From Caballeronia sp. M1242 (GTDB lineage Bacteria > Pseudomonadota > Gammaproteobacteria > Burkholderiales > Burkholderiaceae): 64,000 nucleotides of DNA. The notes under the pieces were generated by a model. It saw only the letters and a program-made list of their open reading frames with translations, was not told the DNA's origin and made no database searches. A program made the position numbers and the translations under genes. Positions 53,484-61,953 of this stretch are shown here, piece after piece (positions within the stretch are counted from its first letter, which is position 1; every line of letters begins with the position of its first letter). Location: contig NZ_CP071129.1 of NCBI RefSeq assembly GCF_017220215.1, positions 1,860,001 to 1,924,000 on the forward strand, written 5' to 3'.

Positions 53484-54515
53484 TTACTCCGCGACCGGCT
53501 TACCCGAACCATCCTTGACTTTCGCCTTCCACTGCGTGCGGATTTCCGAGACGACCGACTCCGGCAGCGAGATGTAATCGAGGTCGTTCGCAGCCTGGCC
53601 GCCGTTCTTGAACGCCCAGTCGAAGAACTTGAGCGTCTCGGTGCCTTGCGCCGCCTTGTCCTGCGTCGAATGCAAGAGCACGAAGGTCGCGCCGACGATC
53701 GGCCATGCGTCCTTGCCCGGCTCGTTCGTCAGGATCTGATAGAACGACTTCGACCAGTCCGCGCCCGCGGCCGCCGCCTTAAACGTCTCCGTCTTCGGCT
53801 CCACCACCGTGCCCGCCGAATTCTTAAGGCCGACGTAGGTCATGTGGTTCTGCTTCGCGTACGCCCACTCGACATAGCCGATCGCGCCCGGCAGACGCTG
53901 CACGAATGCCGCGACGCCGTCGTTGCCCTTGCCGCCCGTGCCCGTCGGCCAGTTGACCGTCGAGCCCTCGCCCACCTTCGACTTCCAGTCGGCGTTGACC
54001 TTCGACAGATAATTCGTCCAGATGAAGCTCGTGCCCGAGCCGTCCGCGCGGCGCACCACGGCGATGTCGGTATCCGGCAGCTTGACCTTCGGGTTCAGCG
54101 CCGCGATAGCCGGGTCGTTCCACTTCTTGATCTTGCCGAGATAGATGTCGCCGAGCACCTGGCCCGACAGCGTCAGTTCGCCCGCCTTCACGCCCGGCAC
54201 GTTGATGACCGGCACCACGCCGCCGACCACCGTCGGGAACTGGAAGAGGCCGTCTTTCGCGAGCTCGTCATCTTTCAGCGGAGCGTCGGAGCCCGCGAAA
54301 TCGACCGTCTTCGCGATGATCTGTTTCACGCCGCCCGACGAGCCGATGCCCTGATAGTTGACCTTGCCGCCGCCGCTTTTTTGATAGGCATCTGCCCACT
54401 TGGTGTAGATCGGAGCTGCGAAGGTACTGCCCGCGCCGGTGATATCGGCCGCTTGCGCAGAGATGGCCAGCATTGCGCCAATTACGCCAGCGAGCGCGGT
54501 GTGCATCAATTTCAT
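53484..54515 (-). CDS. pstS: Phosphate-binding periplasmic protein
   Basis: 343-aa exported protein: signal peptide to AISAQA, then [40 protein letters not shown] and [20 protein letters not shown], all typical PstS phosphate-ligating loops. Delivers phosphate to PstCA. First gene of the pst-pho operon, preceded by Pho-box-like repeats. Usual length. Confidence 0.97.
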   Translation of the reverse strand: MKLMHTALAGVIGAMLAISAQAADITGAGSTFAAPIYTKWADAYQKSGGGKVNYQGIGSSGGVKQIIAKTVDFAGSDAPLKDDELAKDGLFQFPTVVGGVVPVINVPGVKAGELTLSGQVLGDIYLGKIKKWNDPAIAALNPKVKLPDTDIAVVRRADGSGTSFIWTNYLSKVNADWKSKVGEGSTVNWPTGTGGKGNDGVAAFVQRLPGAIGYVEWAYAKQNHMTYVGLKNSAGTVVEPKTETFKAAAAGADWSKSFYQILTNEPGKDAWPIVGATFVLLHSTQDKAAQGTETLKFFDWAFKNGGQAANDLDYISLPESVVSEIRTQWKAKVKDGSGKPVAE

Positions 54516-54570
54516 GAGACCTCCAGGGTTGAATAGCGTGTGGGACGATACGCGAAATATAGGCAGTCTC

Positions 54571-54608
54571 TGTGACAGTAATGTGACTCTCGGTTAAGGG
54601 CATGTGAC
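54571..54608 (-). promoter_or_regulatory. Pho-box-like repeats ahead of pstS
   Basis: TGTGAC occurs (+ strand) at 54571-54576, 54582-54587 and 54603-54608: spacings of 11 and 21 nt. On the minus strand the core reads AGTCACATTACTGTCACAG, matching direct 11-bp-spaced CTGTCAC repeats of a Pho box. About 56-90 nt upstream of the pstS ATG. PhoB activation under phosphate starvation is expected. Confidence 0.75.
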
Positions 54609-54670
54609 AGGCGACTTTCAAACGGAAAGTCGATCGTGCGTTCATTCGTCAGGCTGCGAACGTGCAATAA

Positions 54671-54694
54671 AAAAGCGGGCCGAAGCCCGCTTTT
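54671..54694 (-). terminator. Intrinsic terminator after glmM
   Basis: Perfect 10-bp stem AAAAGCGGGC / GCCCGCTTTT with a CGAA loop, then TTATTG on the minus strand. It separates glmM from the pstS promoter. The T-rich flank on the other side makes it potentially bidirectional. Confidence 0.88.
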
Positions 54695-54722
54695 CGCGAA
54701 ACGTGCATTCTTCCGCGCACGC

Positions 54723-56081
54723 TTACGACGTGACGTCTTTTACGACCTGCGCAATCGTTTCCGCGTGCCGGACGGCGTCCGCCTGCGCGGCGGCTTCCAC
54801 CATCACGCGCAACACCGGTTCCGTTCCCGACGCGCGAATCAAGACCCGACCGCGCGATTCGAGGGATTGCTCGGCTTGCTCGACGGCGCGGCGGATGGCG
54901 TCGCTGTTTTTCCAGTCCGCGCCCGCTTTCATGCGCACGTTGATGAGCTTCTGCGGAAAAAGGCTCACGCCGTCGAGCAGTTCGGCGAGCGTCTTGCCGC
55001 TGCGCTTGAGCGCCGCGAGCACGAGGAGCGCCGAGACGATGCCGTCGCCCGTCGAGTGCCGGTCCAGCGACAGAATGTGGCCCGAGCCTTCCGCGCCGAG
55101 TTGCCAGCCGCGCTCGCGCAGCTTCTCGAGCACGTAGCGGTCGCCGACCGCAGCGCGGACGAACTGCACGCCGGCCTCCTTCAGCGCGACTTCGACCGCC
55201 ATGTTGGTCATCAGCGTGCCGACCGCACCTTCCACGTTGCCGTGCGTCGCGATGCGGTCCTTCACCAGCACGTAGAGCAACTCGTCGCCGTTATAGAGGC
55301 GCCCGGCCGAATCGACGATCTGCAGGCGGTCCGCGTCGCCATCCAGCGCGATGCCGATATCCGCACCATGCTCCTTCACCGCGCGCACGAGCGCATCCGG
55401 GGCCGTCGCGCCGACGCCATCGTTGATATTGAAGCCGTTCGGCGACACGCCGATCGGCACCACTTCCGCGCCGAGTTCGTGGAACACGTGCGGCGCGACG
55501 TCGTACGCCGCGCCGTGCGCGCAGTCGACCACCAGCTTCAAGCCGCGCAAGTCGAAGCTCGCGGGGAACGTGCTCTTGCAGAATTCGATGTAACGGCCGC
55601 CCGCGTCGTCGAGACGGCGCGCCTTGCCGAGCCGTTCGGACGGCGCGCAGTCCATCGGCTGTTCGAGCTGCGCCTCGATCTGGTGTTCGACTTCGTCGGG
55701 CAGCTTGTTGCCATCGGCGGAGAAGAACTTGATGCCGTTGTCCTCGTAGGGATTGTGGGACGCGCTGATGACGACGCCCGCCGACAGCCGCAGCGCGCGC
55801 GTCAGATAAGCGACGCCGGGCGTGGGCATCGGGCCGGCGAGCATCACGTCGACGCCGGCTGCCGAGAAGCCGGACTCGAGCGCCGCTTCCAGCATGTAGC
55901 CGGACACGCGCGTGTCCTTGCCGATGAGCACCGTCGGCCGGTTGCCCTTCTGCGGCGACTGGTCGCCGCCCGCGAGCACCTTCCCGGCCGCGTAGCCGAG
56001 CCTGAGCACGAAATCCGGCGTGATCGGGGCCGCGCCCACGCGCCCGCGAATGCCGTCCGTTCCGAAATATCGTCTTGCCAT
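54723..56081 (-). CDS. glmM: Phosphoglucosamine mutase
   Basis: 452-aa enzyme that converts glucosamine-6-P to glucosamine-1-P for peptidoglycan and LPS. N-terminus [20 protein letters not shown], phosphoserine loop [20 protein letters not shown], Mg loop [20 protein letters not shown], and C-terminal [20 protein letters not shown]. Full length. Follows folP, as in many beta- and gammaproteobacteria. Confidence 0.97.
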   Translation of the reverse strand: MARRYFGTDGIRGRVGAAPITPDFVLRLGYAAGKVLAGGDQSPQKGNRPTVLIGKDTRVSGYMLEAALESGFSAAGVDVMLAGPMPTPGVAYLTRALRLSAGVVISASHNPYEDNGIKFFSADGNKLPDEVEHQIEAQLEQPMDCAPSERLGKARRLDDAGGRYIEFCKSTFPASFDLRGLKLVVDCAHGAAYDVAPHVFHELGAEVVPIGVSPNGFNINDGVGATAPDALVRAVKEHGADIGIALDGDADRLQIVDSAGRLYNGDELLYVLVKDRIATHGNVEGAVGTLMTNMAVEVALKEAGVQFVRAAVGDRYVLEKLRERGWQLGAEGSGHILSLDRHSTGDGIVSALLVLAALKRSGKTLAELLDGVSLFPQKLINVRMKAGADWKNSDAIRRAVEQAEQSLESRGRVLIRASGTEPVLRVMVEAAAQADAVRHAETIAQVVKDVTS

Positions 56082-56191
56082 TGTTGCGTGACCCTCCTCG
56101 CGGATTACGGCGCCTGTTCTTTATCCGCGTTGTTCGTTGGTGAACTGCGAGCGCGAGCGCCTTCGCCGCAGTGCTACGACGCCAGCGCGCG

Positions 56192-57076
56192 TCAATCGTG
56201 CGCGCGACGCGCCGCCTGCCTGGTGGCTTGCCAAACTTTCAGTGCGTCTACGGTCTCGGCTACGTCGTGCACGCGGATGATGGCCGCGCCGCGTTCGGCC
56301 GCGCACACCGCCGCCGCGACACTCGCGAACACGCGCTCACTCGCGCTGCGACCGGTGACGGCGCCAAGCATCGATTTGCGCGACATGCCGGCCAATAGCG
56401 CGCGATGCGTGCCGCCTGGCAGCGTTGCCGCGAGTTCGGCAAGTAGCGTGTAATTATGCCCGACGGTTTTGCCGAAGCCGTAGCCGGGATCGAATGTGAT
56501 GCGATTCGCCGCAATGCCCGCCGTCGTGAGCGCGGCCAGCCGCTCGGCGAAGAAGTCTCGCACCGAGGCGACGACGTCGTCGTAGACCGGTTCGTGAAGT
56601 TGCATCGTGCGGGGCTCGCCGAGCATGTGCATCACGCACAGACCGCAGTTGCTGTCCTTCACGGCGTCGAGTGCGCCGTCCTGGCGCAGCCCCCAGATGT
56701 CGTTGATCATGTCCGCGCCGGCTTCGAGCGCGGCGCGCATCACGGCGGGCTTGTAGGTATCCACCGAAAGCGGAACCTGCACGCCGCGCAATGCTTCGAC
56801 AATCGGGACGACGCGTTCGAGCTCTTCGTCGAGCGGCACTGGCGGGGCGCCTGGACGAGTCGATTCGCCGCCGATGTCGATCATGTCCGCGCCGTCTGCG
56901 AGCATCTGCTCGGCGCGGGCCAATGCCGCGTCGCGGGAAAGAAAGCGGCCGCCGTCAGAGAACGAGTCCGGCGTGACGTTCAGGATGCCCATGACGAGCG
57001 GTCGCTCGAACGTCAGCGTGAAACGGCCGCATTGCAGCGGCTCGGCGAGTGCGGGGGAGGAAGTGAGCGTGGTCAA
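56192..57076 (-). CDS. folP: Dihydropteroate synthase
   Basis: 294-aa enzyme that joins p-aminobenzoate to the pterin in folate synthesis and is the sulfonamide target. Motifs VMGILNVTPDSFSDGGRF, GADMIDIGGESTRPGAPPVP and FDPGYGFGKTVGHN. The longer in-frame start (57160) lies inside the ftsH terminator hairpin, so I prefer a TTG at 57076; the exact start is uncertain as no strong ribosome-binding site is visible. Usual folP length is ~280. Confidence 0.9.
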   Translation of the reverse strand: MTTLTSSPALAEPLQCGRFTLTFERPLVMGILNVTPDSFSDGGRFLSRDAALARAEQMLADGADMIDIGGESTRPGAPPVPLDEELERVVPIVEALRGVQVPLSVDTYKPAVMRAALEAGADMINDIWGLRQDGALDAVKDSNCGLCVMHMLGEPRTMQLHEPVYDDVVASVRDFFAERLAALTTAGIAANRITFDPGYGFGKTVGHNYTLLAELAATLPGGTHRALLAGMSRKSMLGAVTGRSASERVFASVAAAVCAAERGAAIIRVHDVAETVDALKVWQATRQAARRAHD

Positions 57077-57139
57077 GCGTATGGGCGAGAGCGAGTGGCT
57101 GGGCGTTCGACCCGGCAGAACGCGGGCCTGAAAATAAAA

Positions 57140-57170
57140 ATGGGCCGGCGTGCAGTGCACGCCGGCCCAT
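57140..57170 (-). terminator. Intrinsic terminator after ftsH
   Basis: Perfect 14-bp inverted repeat (ATGGGCCGGCGTGC / GCACGCCGGCCCAT) with a 3-nt loop, 18 nt after the ftsH stop, followed on the minus strand by TTTTTATTTTC. Strong rho-independent terminator. It separates ftsH from folP. Confidence 0.92.
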
Positions 57171-57187
57171 GATACGACTCGGGAAGC

Positions 57188-59074
57188 TTAGGCCGGCGCG
57201 GTTGCGCTGCCCGGCTTCACTTCGGTGCCGCTATTGCCGCTCGAGGGCGAGTCGCCCGACGGCGGCGGCATGTTCTTCGGCGGACGCGGCGGACGGCCGG
57301 CCATGATGTCGCTGATCTGGTCTGCGTCGATGGTTTCCCATTCGAGCAGCGCCTTGGTCATGGCTTCGACCTTCTCGCGGTTGTCTTCCAGCAGCTTGCG
57401 CGCAAGCGCGTACTGCTCGTCGAGAATGCGGCGGATCTCAGCATCGACCTTTTGCAACGTCGCTTCCGAAACCGTCTTCGACGCGAGCTTGCCGAACATG
57501 CCGTCGGGTTCCGTGTCGACGTACACCATCGTGCCGAGCACGTCGGACATGCCGTAACGCGTCACCATGTCGCGCGCCATCTTCGTTGCGCGCTCGAAGT
57601 CGTTCGAAGCACCGGTCGACATCGAGTTCAGGAACACTTCTTCCGCTGCGCGGCCGCCGAACAGGATCGCGATCTCTTCAAGCATCTTGTCGCGATACAG
57701 GTTCACGCGATCATGCTCCGGCAGTTGCCACGTAACGCCCAGCGCCCAGCCGCGCGGCATGATCGTGACCTTGTGAACCGGGTCCGCATGCGGCAACAGC
57801 TTGGCGACGACCGCGTGGCCCGACTCGTGGTACGCCGTGTTGCGGCGTTCCTCTTCACGCATGACCGCCGACTTGCGCTCGGGACCCATGAAGATCTTGT
57901 CCTTCGCGTCCTCGAAGTCCTGCATTTCGACGATCCGCTTGCCGCGACGCGCCGCGAAGAGCGCGGCTTCGTTCACGAGGTTCGCGAGATCCGCACCCGA
58001 GAATCCCGGCGTGCCGCGCGCGATGACCGATGCGTCCACGTCGTTCGCAATCGGCACCTTGCGCAGATGCACCTTCATGATGTGCTCGCGACCGCGGATA
58101 TCCGGCAGACCGACGTACACCTGACGGTCGAAACGGCCCGGACGCAAGAGCGCCTTGTCCAGCACGTCCGAACGGTTCGTCGCGGCGATCACGATGACGC
58201 CCGAATTCGCCTCGAAGCCGTCCATTTCGACGAGCATCTGGTTCAGCGTCTGCTCGCGCTCGTCGTTGCCGCCGCCCATGCCGGCGCCGCGATGACGGCC
58301 GACCGCGTCGATTTCGTCGATAAACACGATACACGGCGCATGCTTCTTGGCTTGCTCGAACATGTCGCGCACGCGGGCCGCGCCCACGCCGACGAACATT
58401 TCCACGAAGTCCGAACCCGAGATGCTGAAGAACGGCACCTTGGCTTCGCCCGCAATGGCGCGCGCCAGAAGCGTCTTACCAGTACCTGGAGGGCCGACCA
58501 GCAGCACGCCGCGCGGAATGCGCCCGCCGAGCTTCTGGAACTTCTGCGGATCGCGCAGGAAGTCCACCAGTTCCGACACTTCTTCCTTCGCTTCGTCGCA
58601 GCCGGCCACGTCCGTGAAGTTGATCGCGTTGTTGTTTTCGTCGATCAGCCGCGCTCGCGACTTGCCGAACGAGAACGCCCCGCCTTTGCCGCCTCCCTGC
58701 ATCTGCCGCATCATGTAGAACCAGAAACCGATGATCAAGATCGTCGGCCCAAGGTAGTACAGCGCGGAGACGAGCGCATTCGGTTCATCGTCAGCCTTGC
58801 CGCTGACCTGAACGCCGTATTTCATCAGATCGCCGACCATCCAGATGTCGCCGGGCGACACGATCTGGTACTTCTGGCCGTCTGTCGGAGTGACCGTGAG
58901 ATTGCGCCCCTGAACCGTGACGTTCTTGACCTTGCCGTTCTTGGCGTCGTCCATGAACTGCGAATACGACACGCCTTCCTGGACGCGGGGCTTATCGAAC
59001 TGCTTGAACACCGTAAACAGCACCAGTGCGATCACGAGCCACACTGCCGCTTTAGAGAACATATTGTTGTTCAA
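57188..59074 (-). CDS. ftsH: ATP-dependent zinc metalloprotease FtsH
   Basis: 628-aa membrane-bound AAA+ protease. TTG start at 59074 ([12 protein letters not shown]), with GAGGAG 8 nt before; an in-frame GTG at 59089 is the alternative. Two N-terminal membrane helices (7-25, 98-118), AAA domain with Walker [14 protein letters not shown], Walker [13 protein letters not shown] and second-region-of-homology [20 protein letters not shown], protease site [15 protein letters not shown] (HExGH). Pro/Ser-rich C-terminal tail. Follows rlmE, as in E. coli. Confidence 0.96.
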   Translation of the reverse strand: MNNNMFSKAAVWLVIALVLFTVFKQFDKPRVQEGVSYSQFMDDAKNGKVKNVTVQGRNLTVTPTDGQKYQIVSPGDIWMVGDLMKYGVQVSGKADDEPNALVSALYYLGPTILIIGFWFYMMRQMQGGGKGGAFSFGKSRARLIDENNNAINFTDVAGCDEAKEEVSELVDFLRDPQKFQKLGGRIPRGVLLVGPPGTGKTLLARAIAGEAKVPFFSISGSDFVEMFVGVGAARVRDMFEQAKKHAPCIVFIDEIDAVGRHRGAGMGGGNDEREQTLNQMLVEMDGFEANSGVIVIAATNRSDVLDKALLRPGRFDRQVYVGLPDIRGREHIMKVHLRKVPIANDVDASVIARGTPGFSGADLANLVNEAALFAARRGKRIVEMQDFEDAKDKIFMGPERKSAVMREEERRNTAYHESGHAVVAKLLPHADPVHKVTIMPRGWALGVTWQLPEHDRVNLYRDKMLEEIAILFGGRAAEEVFLNSMSTGASNDFERATKMARDMVTRYGMSDVLGTMVYVDTEPDGMFGKLASKTVSEATLQKVDAEIRRILDEQYALARKLLEDNREKVEAMTKALLEWETIDADQISDIMAGRPPRPPKNMPPPSGDSPSSGNSGTEVKPGSATAPA

Positions 59075-59247
59075 AGCACCACTCCTCACTCATAGACGGG
59101 CGCCTACATAAACCTTGCGGCGCCACCAAAGCATTCTAATCCAGACCGCTAACCCCTGCCATAAGGTTTCACTACCGCCTAAATAGCGTTAGATGGTCTT
59201 TTTTCGGCATAATCCGCGAAAACATCGCTGAAATTCGCCGACATCGT

Positions 59248-59922
59248 TTAAGCGGGTCCGGCAGCCGGATTTTTGAGCCGCCGCCCGAGGATGAAAGTCT
59301 CGGACGATTTATCCCGAGACGCCTTGGGCTTGCGCGGCGCGACGACTTTGAACTGGTGCTTGAACTTCTCGACGATCTGGCTGTAGCCGCTGCCATGAAA
59401 ACATTTGACTAGCAGCGCACCCTCCGGTTTCAGATGGTTTTGAGCGAATTCCAGCGCCAGGTCGCAAAGATGCTCGATCCGCGCCGCATCCGCACTCGCT
59501 ACTCCGGAGAGGTTGGGGGCCATGTCGGAGATTACAAGGTCGACTTGCCGCTCACCGACGATTTCGTCCAGTTGCGCGAGCACCGAGTCCTCGCGGAAGT
59601 CGCCTTGAATGAAAGTCACGTCCGCGATCGGTTCCATCGGCAGGATATCGAGCGCGATGATCGTACCGTCGATGCCGCCCTCGCGCTGCGCGTCGCGCTT
59701 CGAACCCTGCGCGAGCTTGTTGCGCGCATACTGGCTCCAGCTTCCGGGCGTCGAACCCAGATCGACGATGACCTGCCCCGGCTTGATGAGCTTATCCTGC
59801 TCGTCGATCTCCTTGAGTTTGTACGCGGCGCGGGCCCGATAGCCCTCGCGCTGCGCCATCTTCACGTACGGATCGTTGATGTGGTCATGCAACCACGAAT
59901 GATTGAAGCGATTCTTTGCCAT
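59248..59922 (-). CDS. rlmE: 23S rRNA 2'-O-methyltransferase
   Basis: 224-aa methyltransferase (RrmJ/FtsJ) that modifies U2552 in 23S rRNA. Motifs [23 protein letters not shown]-binding [40 protein letters not shown] and [17 protein letters not shown] with catalytic Lys. Divergent from yhbY. Typical partner of ftsH. Confidence 0.96.
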   Translation of the reverse strand: MAKNRFNHSWLHDHINDPYVKMAQREGYRARAAYKLKEIDEQDKLIKPGQVIVDLGSTPGSWSQYARNKLAQGSKRDAQREGGIDGTIIALDILPMEPIADVTFIQGDFREDSVLAQLDEIVGERQVDLVISDMAPNLSGVASADAARIEHLCDLALEFAQNHLKPEGALLVKCFHGSGYSQIVEKFKHQFKVVAPRKPKASRDKSSETFILGRRLKNPAAGPA

Positions 59923-60255
59923 TCAAGCTGAACTCATGCCGCATTCGTGCGGCGTGGAAGGTGTTTCGGTGGCGCGAGCAGTCCGCGCCGATGCGTGGTC
60001 TCGGGATTGCGTGCGCGAAATCTTGCAGCAACATGCGGCGCTTTTAGCGGATAATACGCGTCTTGTCGGCCGGAACGTTTCCGCGGGCGCTCGAATGCGC
60101 CCGGCAATCGCGTCTTCGGCCTATTTTGTTTTTGGCGGCGGTCCACCTCGACCGGCCGAACCCGGCCATCTTGCCGGCTTCTTCGCACTTCGCATACGCG
60201 TTTGGCACGCCGTCAGGCCCGCGCCGCCCTATTTTAGTCGACTCCCCAATTTCTC
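59923..60255. other. Divergent intergenic region, rlmE/yhbY
   Basis: 333 nt that should hold both promoters; a low-GC patch (GGATAATACG near 60048) could be a -10-like element for yhbY. No operator, RNA gene or repeat recognised. Confidence 0.4.
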
Positions 60256-60795
60256 ATGCCAGCTCTCGAACTCTCTCCTGCCCAACGCTCCGACCTGCGC
60301 TCCCAGGCCCATGCGCTCAAGCCCGTCGTGCTCGTCGGCGCGGAGGGTTTGACGGATGCCGTGCTGAACGAAATCGGCGTGCACCTCGAAGCGCACCAGC
60401 TCATCAAGATTCGCGTGTTCGGCGACGACCGCGAAGCGCGCATCGCCATTTACGACGAAATCTGCGACCGCCTGAACGCAGCGCCTATCCAGCATATCGG
60501 CAAGCTGCTCGTCATTTGGCGGCCGGAAGGCGCCGCGCCGGCAAAAAGCCGCAACACGCGCACGCGCAGCACTATGCCGCCGAGCGCGGCCGAAGCCGTC
60601 GAGCGCCCTTCGAAGGGCCGCGCGCCGCGCATCGTCAAAGCCGTGAAAATCTCGCGCGATGCACCTGCGTTCAAAAAGCCCAAGAAGCAGACGCTTAAAG
60701 TGCTCGGCAACGAGCGCGTGACCGCGGGTGGCAACGTGAAGCGCGCGAAGAAGCGTCAGACGAGCTCGAAGCGCCAGCATCAGGCCGCGAAGTAA
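60256..60795 (+). CDS. yhbY: YhbY-family RNA-binding protein (ribosome assembly)
   Basis: 179-aa protein with a CRM domain at 1-95 (SPAQRSDLRSQAHALKPVVL, VGAEGLTDAVLNEIGVHLEA, HQLIKIRVFGDDREARIAIY) that binds pre-50S particles. A basic Lys/Arg/Ser tail of ~80 residues follows (RTRSTMPPSAAEAVERPSKG, KKPKKQTLKVLGNERV), absent from the ~97-aa E. coli protein but common in betaproteobacteria. Convergent with the DUF4149 gene. Confidence 0.9.
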   Translation: MPALELSPAQRSDLRSQAHALKPVVLVGAEGLTDAVLNEIGVHLEAHQLIKIRVFGDDREARIAIYDEICDRLNAAPIQHIGKLLVIWRPEGAAPAKSRNTRTRSTMPPSAAEAVERPSKGRAPRIVKAVKISRDAPAFKKPKKQTLKVLGNERVTAGGNVKRAKKRQTSSKRQHQAAK

Positions 60796-60841
60796 GCAGC
60801 GCGGCGCGAGAGCGTTCGCGCCGCATGTGGCCACGGCGCGA

Positions 60842-61363
60842 TTAGCTCCGCGCCCGCTTGGCCGCCATCTTCGCCGATTTGTTCTTCGGCACGATGGCGC
60901 TCGGCGCACTGCCCGGCAAGCGCCACACGAGCGCGATACCGAAAAGACATTCGATCAGATAGATGGCGCTCGATATGCCGTGCAGAATGCCGAACTGCCG
61001 CGCATACGGCGAACTGGCGAGATCGGTGCCGGCTGCCTGCGCCGCCATCCGCAGCGAGTTCATGAACGGCTGCAACGCAAAGTAACCGGCGAGCACGCAC
61101 ACCAGCATCACGGCGACAATCCACCGCACGCGCTTATAGTCCGCGATACCGCTTTTCACGAAGCGATTGCCGATCAGAACGAGAATCAGCGCGCTGACGA
61201 CGCCCACGAACGCCTCGATCCTGAAGTACTGCGCGGCCACCGATCCGGCCACGGCAGAGTCCAGCATCGAAAAGAGAACGGGCGTGGCAACGAGGCCGAG
61301 CGTCAGCAGGCTGCCGACCCAGAGCATGCTGACGATGCGAAAAACGCGGTGCGCGATGGCCAT
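60842..61363 (-). CDS. DUF4149 membrane protein
   Basis: 173-aa inner-membrane protein with four hydrophobic segments (at about 10-30, 48-66, 78-100, 132-152) and a basic tail. LWVGSLLTLGLVATPVLFSM, YFRIEAFVGVVSALILVLIG, and QFGILHGISSAIYLIECLFG match the DUF4149 pattern. Its ATG overlaps the greA stop by one base (TGATG), so it is coupled to greA. Function unknown. Confidence 0.85.
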   Translation of the reverse strand: MAIAHRVFRIVSMLWVGSLLTLGLVATPVLFSMLDSAVAGSVAAQYFRIEAFVGVVSALILVLIGNRFVKSGIADYKRVRWIVAVMLVCVLAGYFALQPFMNSLRMAAQAAGTDLASSPYARQFGILHGISSAIYLIECLFGIALVWRLPGSAPSAIVPKNKSAKMAAKRARS

Positions 61364-61839
61364 CAGACGTAACGGACAGCGATGATTTCGTACTCGCGCG
61401 CGCCGCCCGGCGCCTGCACCGACGCGACGTCGCCTTCCGACTTCGAAATGAGCGCGCGCGCAATCGGCGAGCTCACCGAGATCAGGCCGTGATCGATATC
61501 CGCTTCGTCGTCGCCAACGATCTGGTAGGTCACCGTATCGCCCGATTCCAGGTCTTCCAGTTCGACCGTCGCGCCAAAGACCACGCGGCCATCCGCATCC
61601 ACGGTCGTCGGGTCGATCACTTGCGCCGCCGCCAGCTTCGATTCGAGTTCGGCGATCCGGCCCTCGATGAAGCCCTGCTTCTCCTTCGCGGCATCGTATT
61701 CTGCGTTTTCAGACAGATCGCCCTGCGCGCGCGCTTCCGCGATCGCGTTGATGACCGCCGGACGCTCGACAGCCTTCAGGCGTTGCAATTCGTCGCGCAG
61801 CAACTCCGCGCCGCGCTTGGTCAAGGGAATCGTGCTCAT
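61363..61839 (-). CDS. greA: Transcription elongation factor GreA
   Basis: 158-aa protein that stimulates transcript cleavage in stalled RNA polymerase. N-terminal coiled coil: [20 protein letters not shown] with the acidic tip [20 protein letters not shown] (DL-SENAEY), then an FKBP-like domain ([34 protein letters not shown]). Standard length with the ATG at 61839; a TTG two codons earlier is possible. Follows carB with a terminator between. Confidence 0.97.
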   Translation of the reverse strand: MSTIPLTKRGAELLRDELQRLKAVERPAVINAIAEARAQGDLSENAEYDAAKEKQGFIEGRIAELESKLAAAQVIDPTTVDADGRVVFGATVELEDLESGDTVTYQIVGDDEADIDHGLISVSSPIARALISKSEGDVASVQAPGGAREYEIIAVRYV

Positions 61840-61867
61840 AGACAACCCAAAGCAAAAAACAGCCGTA

Positions 61868-61923
61868 AAAAAATTACCGCGGTTAGCGCATCTCCCGTAT
61901 TAGGAGATACCGCTCAACCGCGG
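61868..61923 (-). terminator. Intrinsic terminator after carB
   Basis: Long hairpin: CCGCGGTTAGCGCATCTCC (61877-61895) pairs with GGAGATACCGCTCAACCGCGG (61903-61923), with small bulges and a 7-nt loop. On the minus strand it is followed by a run of T. It lies between carB and greA. Confidence 0.85.
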
Positions 61924-61953
61924 CTCGTGTTACTTAGACCAGTCGTCGAAGCC

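Noticed and set aside
54636-56453. 605-codon + strand frame over glmM
   Set aside because: Shadow of glmM in GC-rich DNA; runs across the glmM terminator hairpin.
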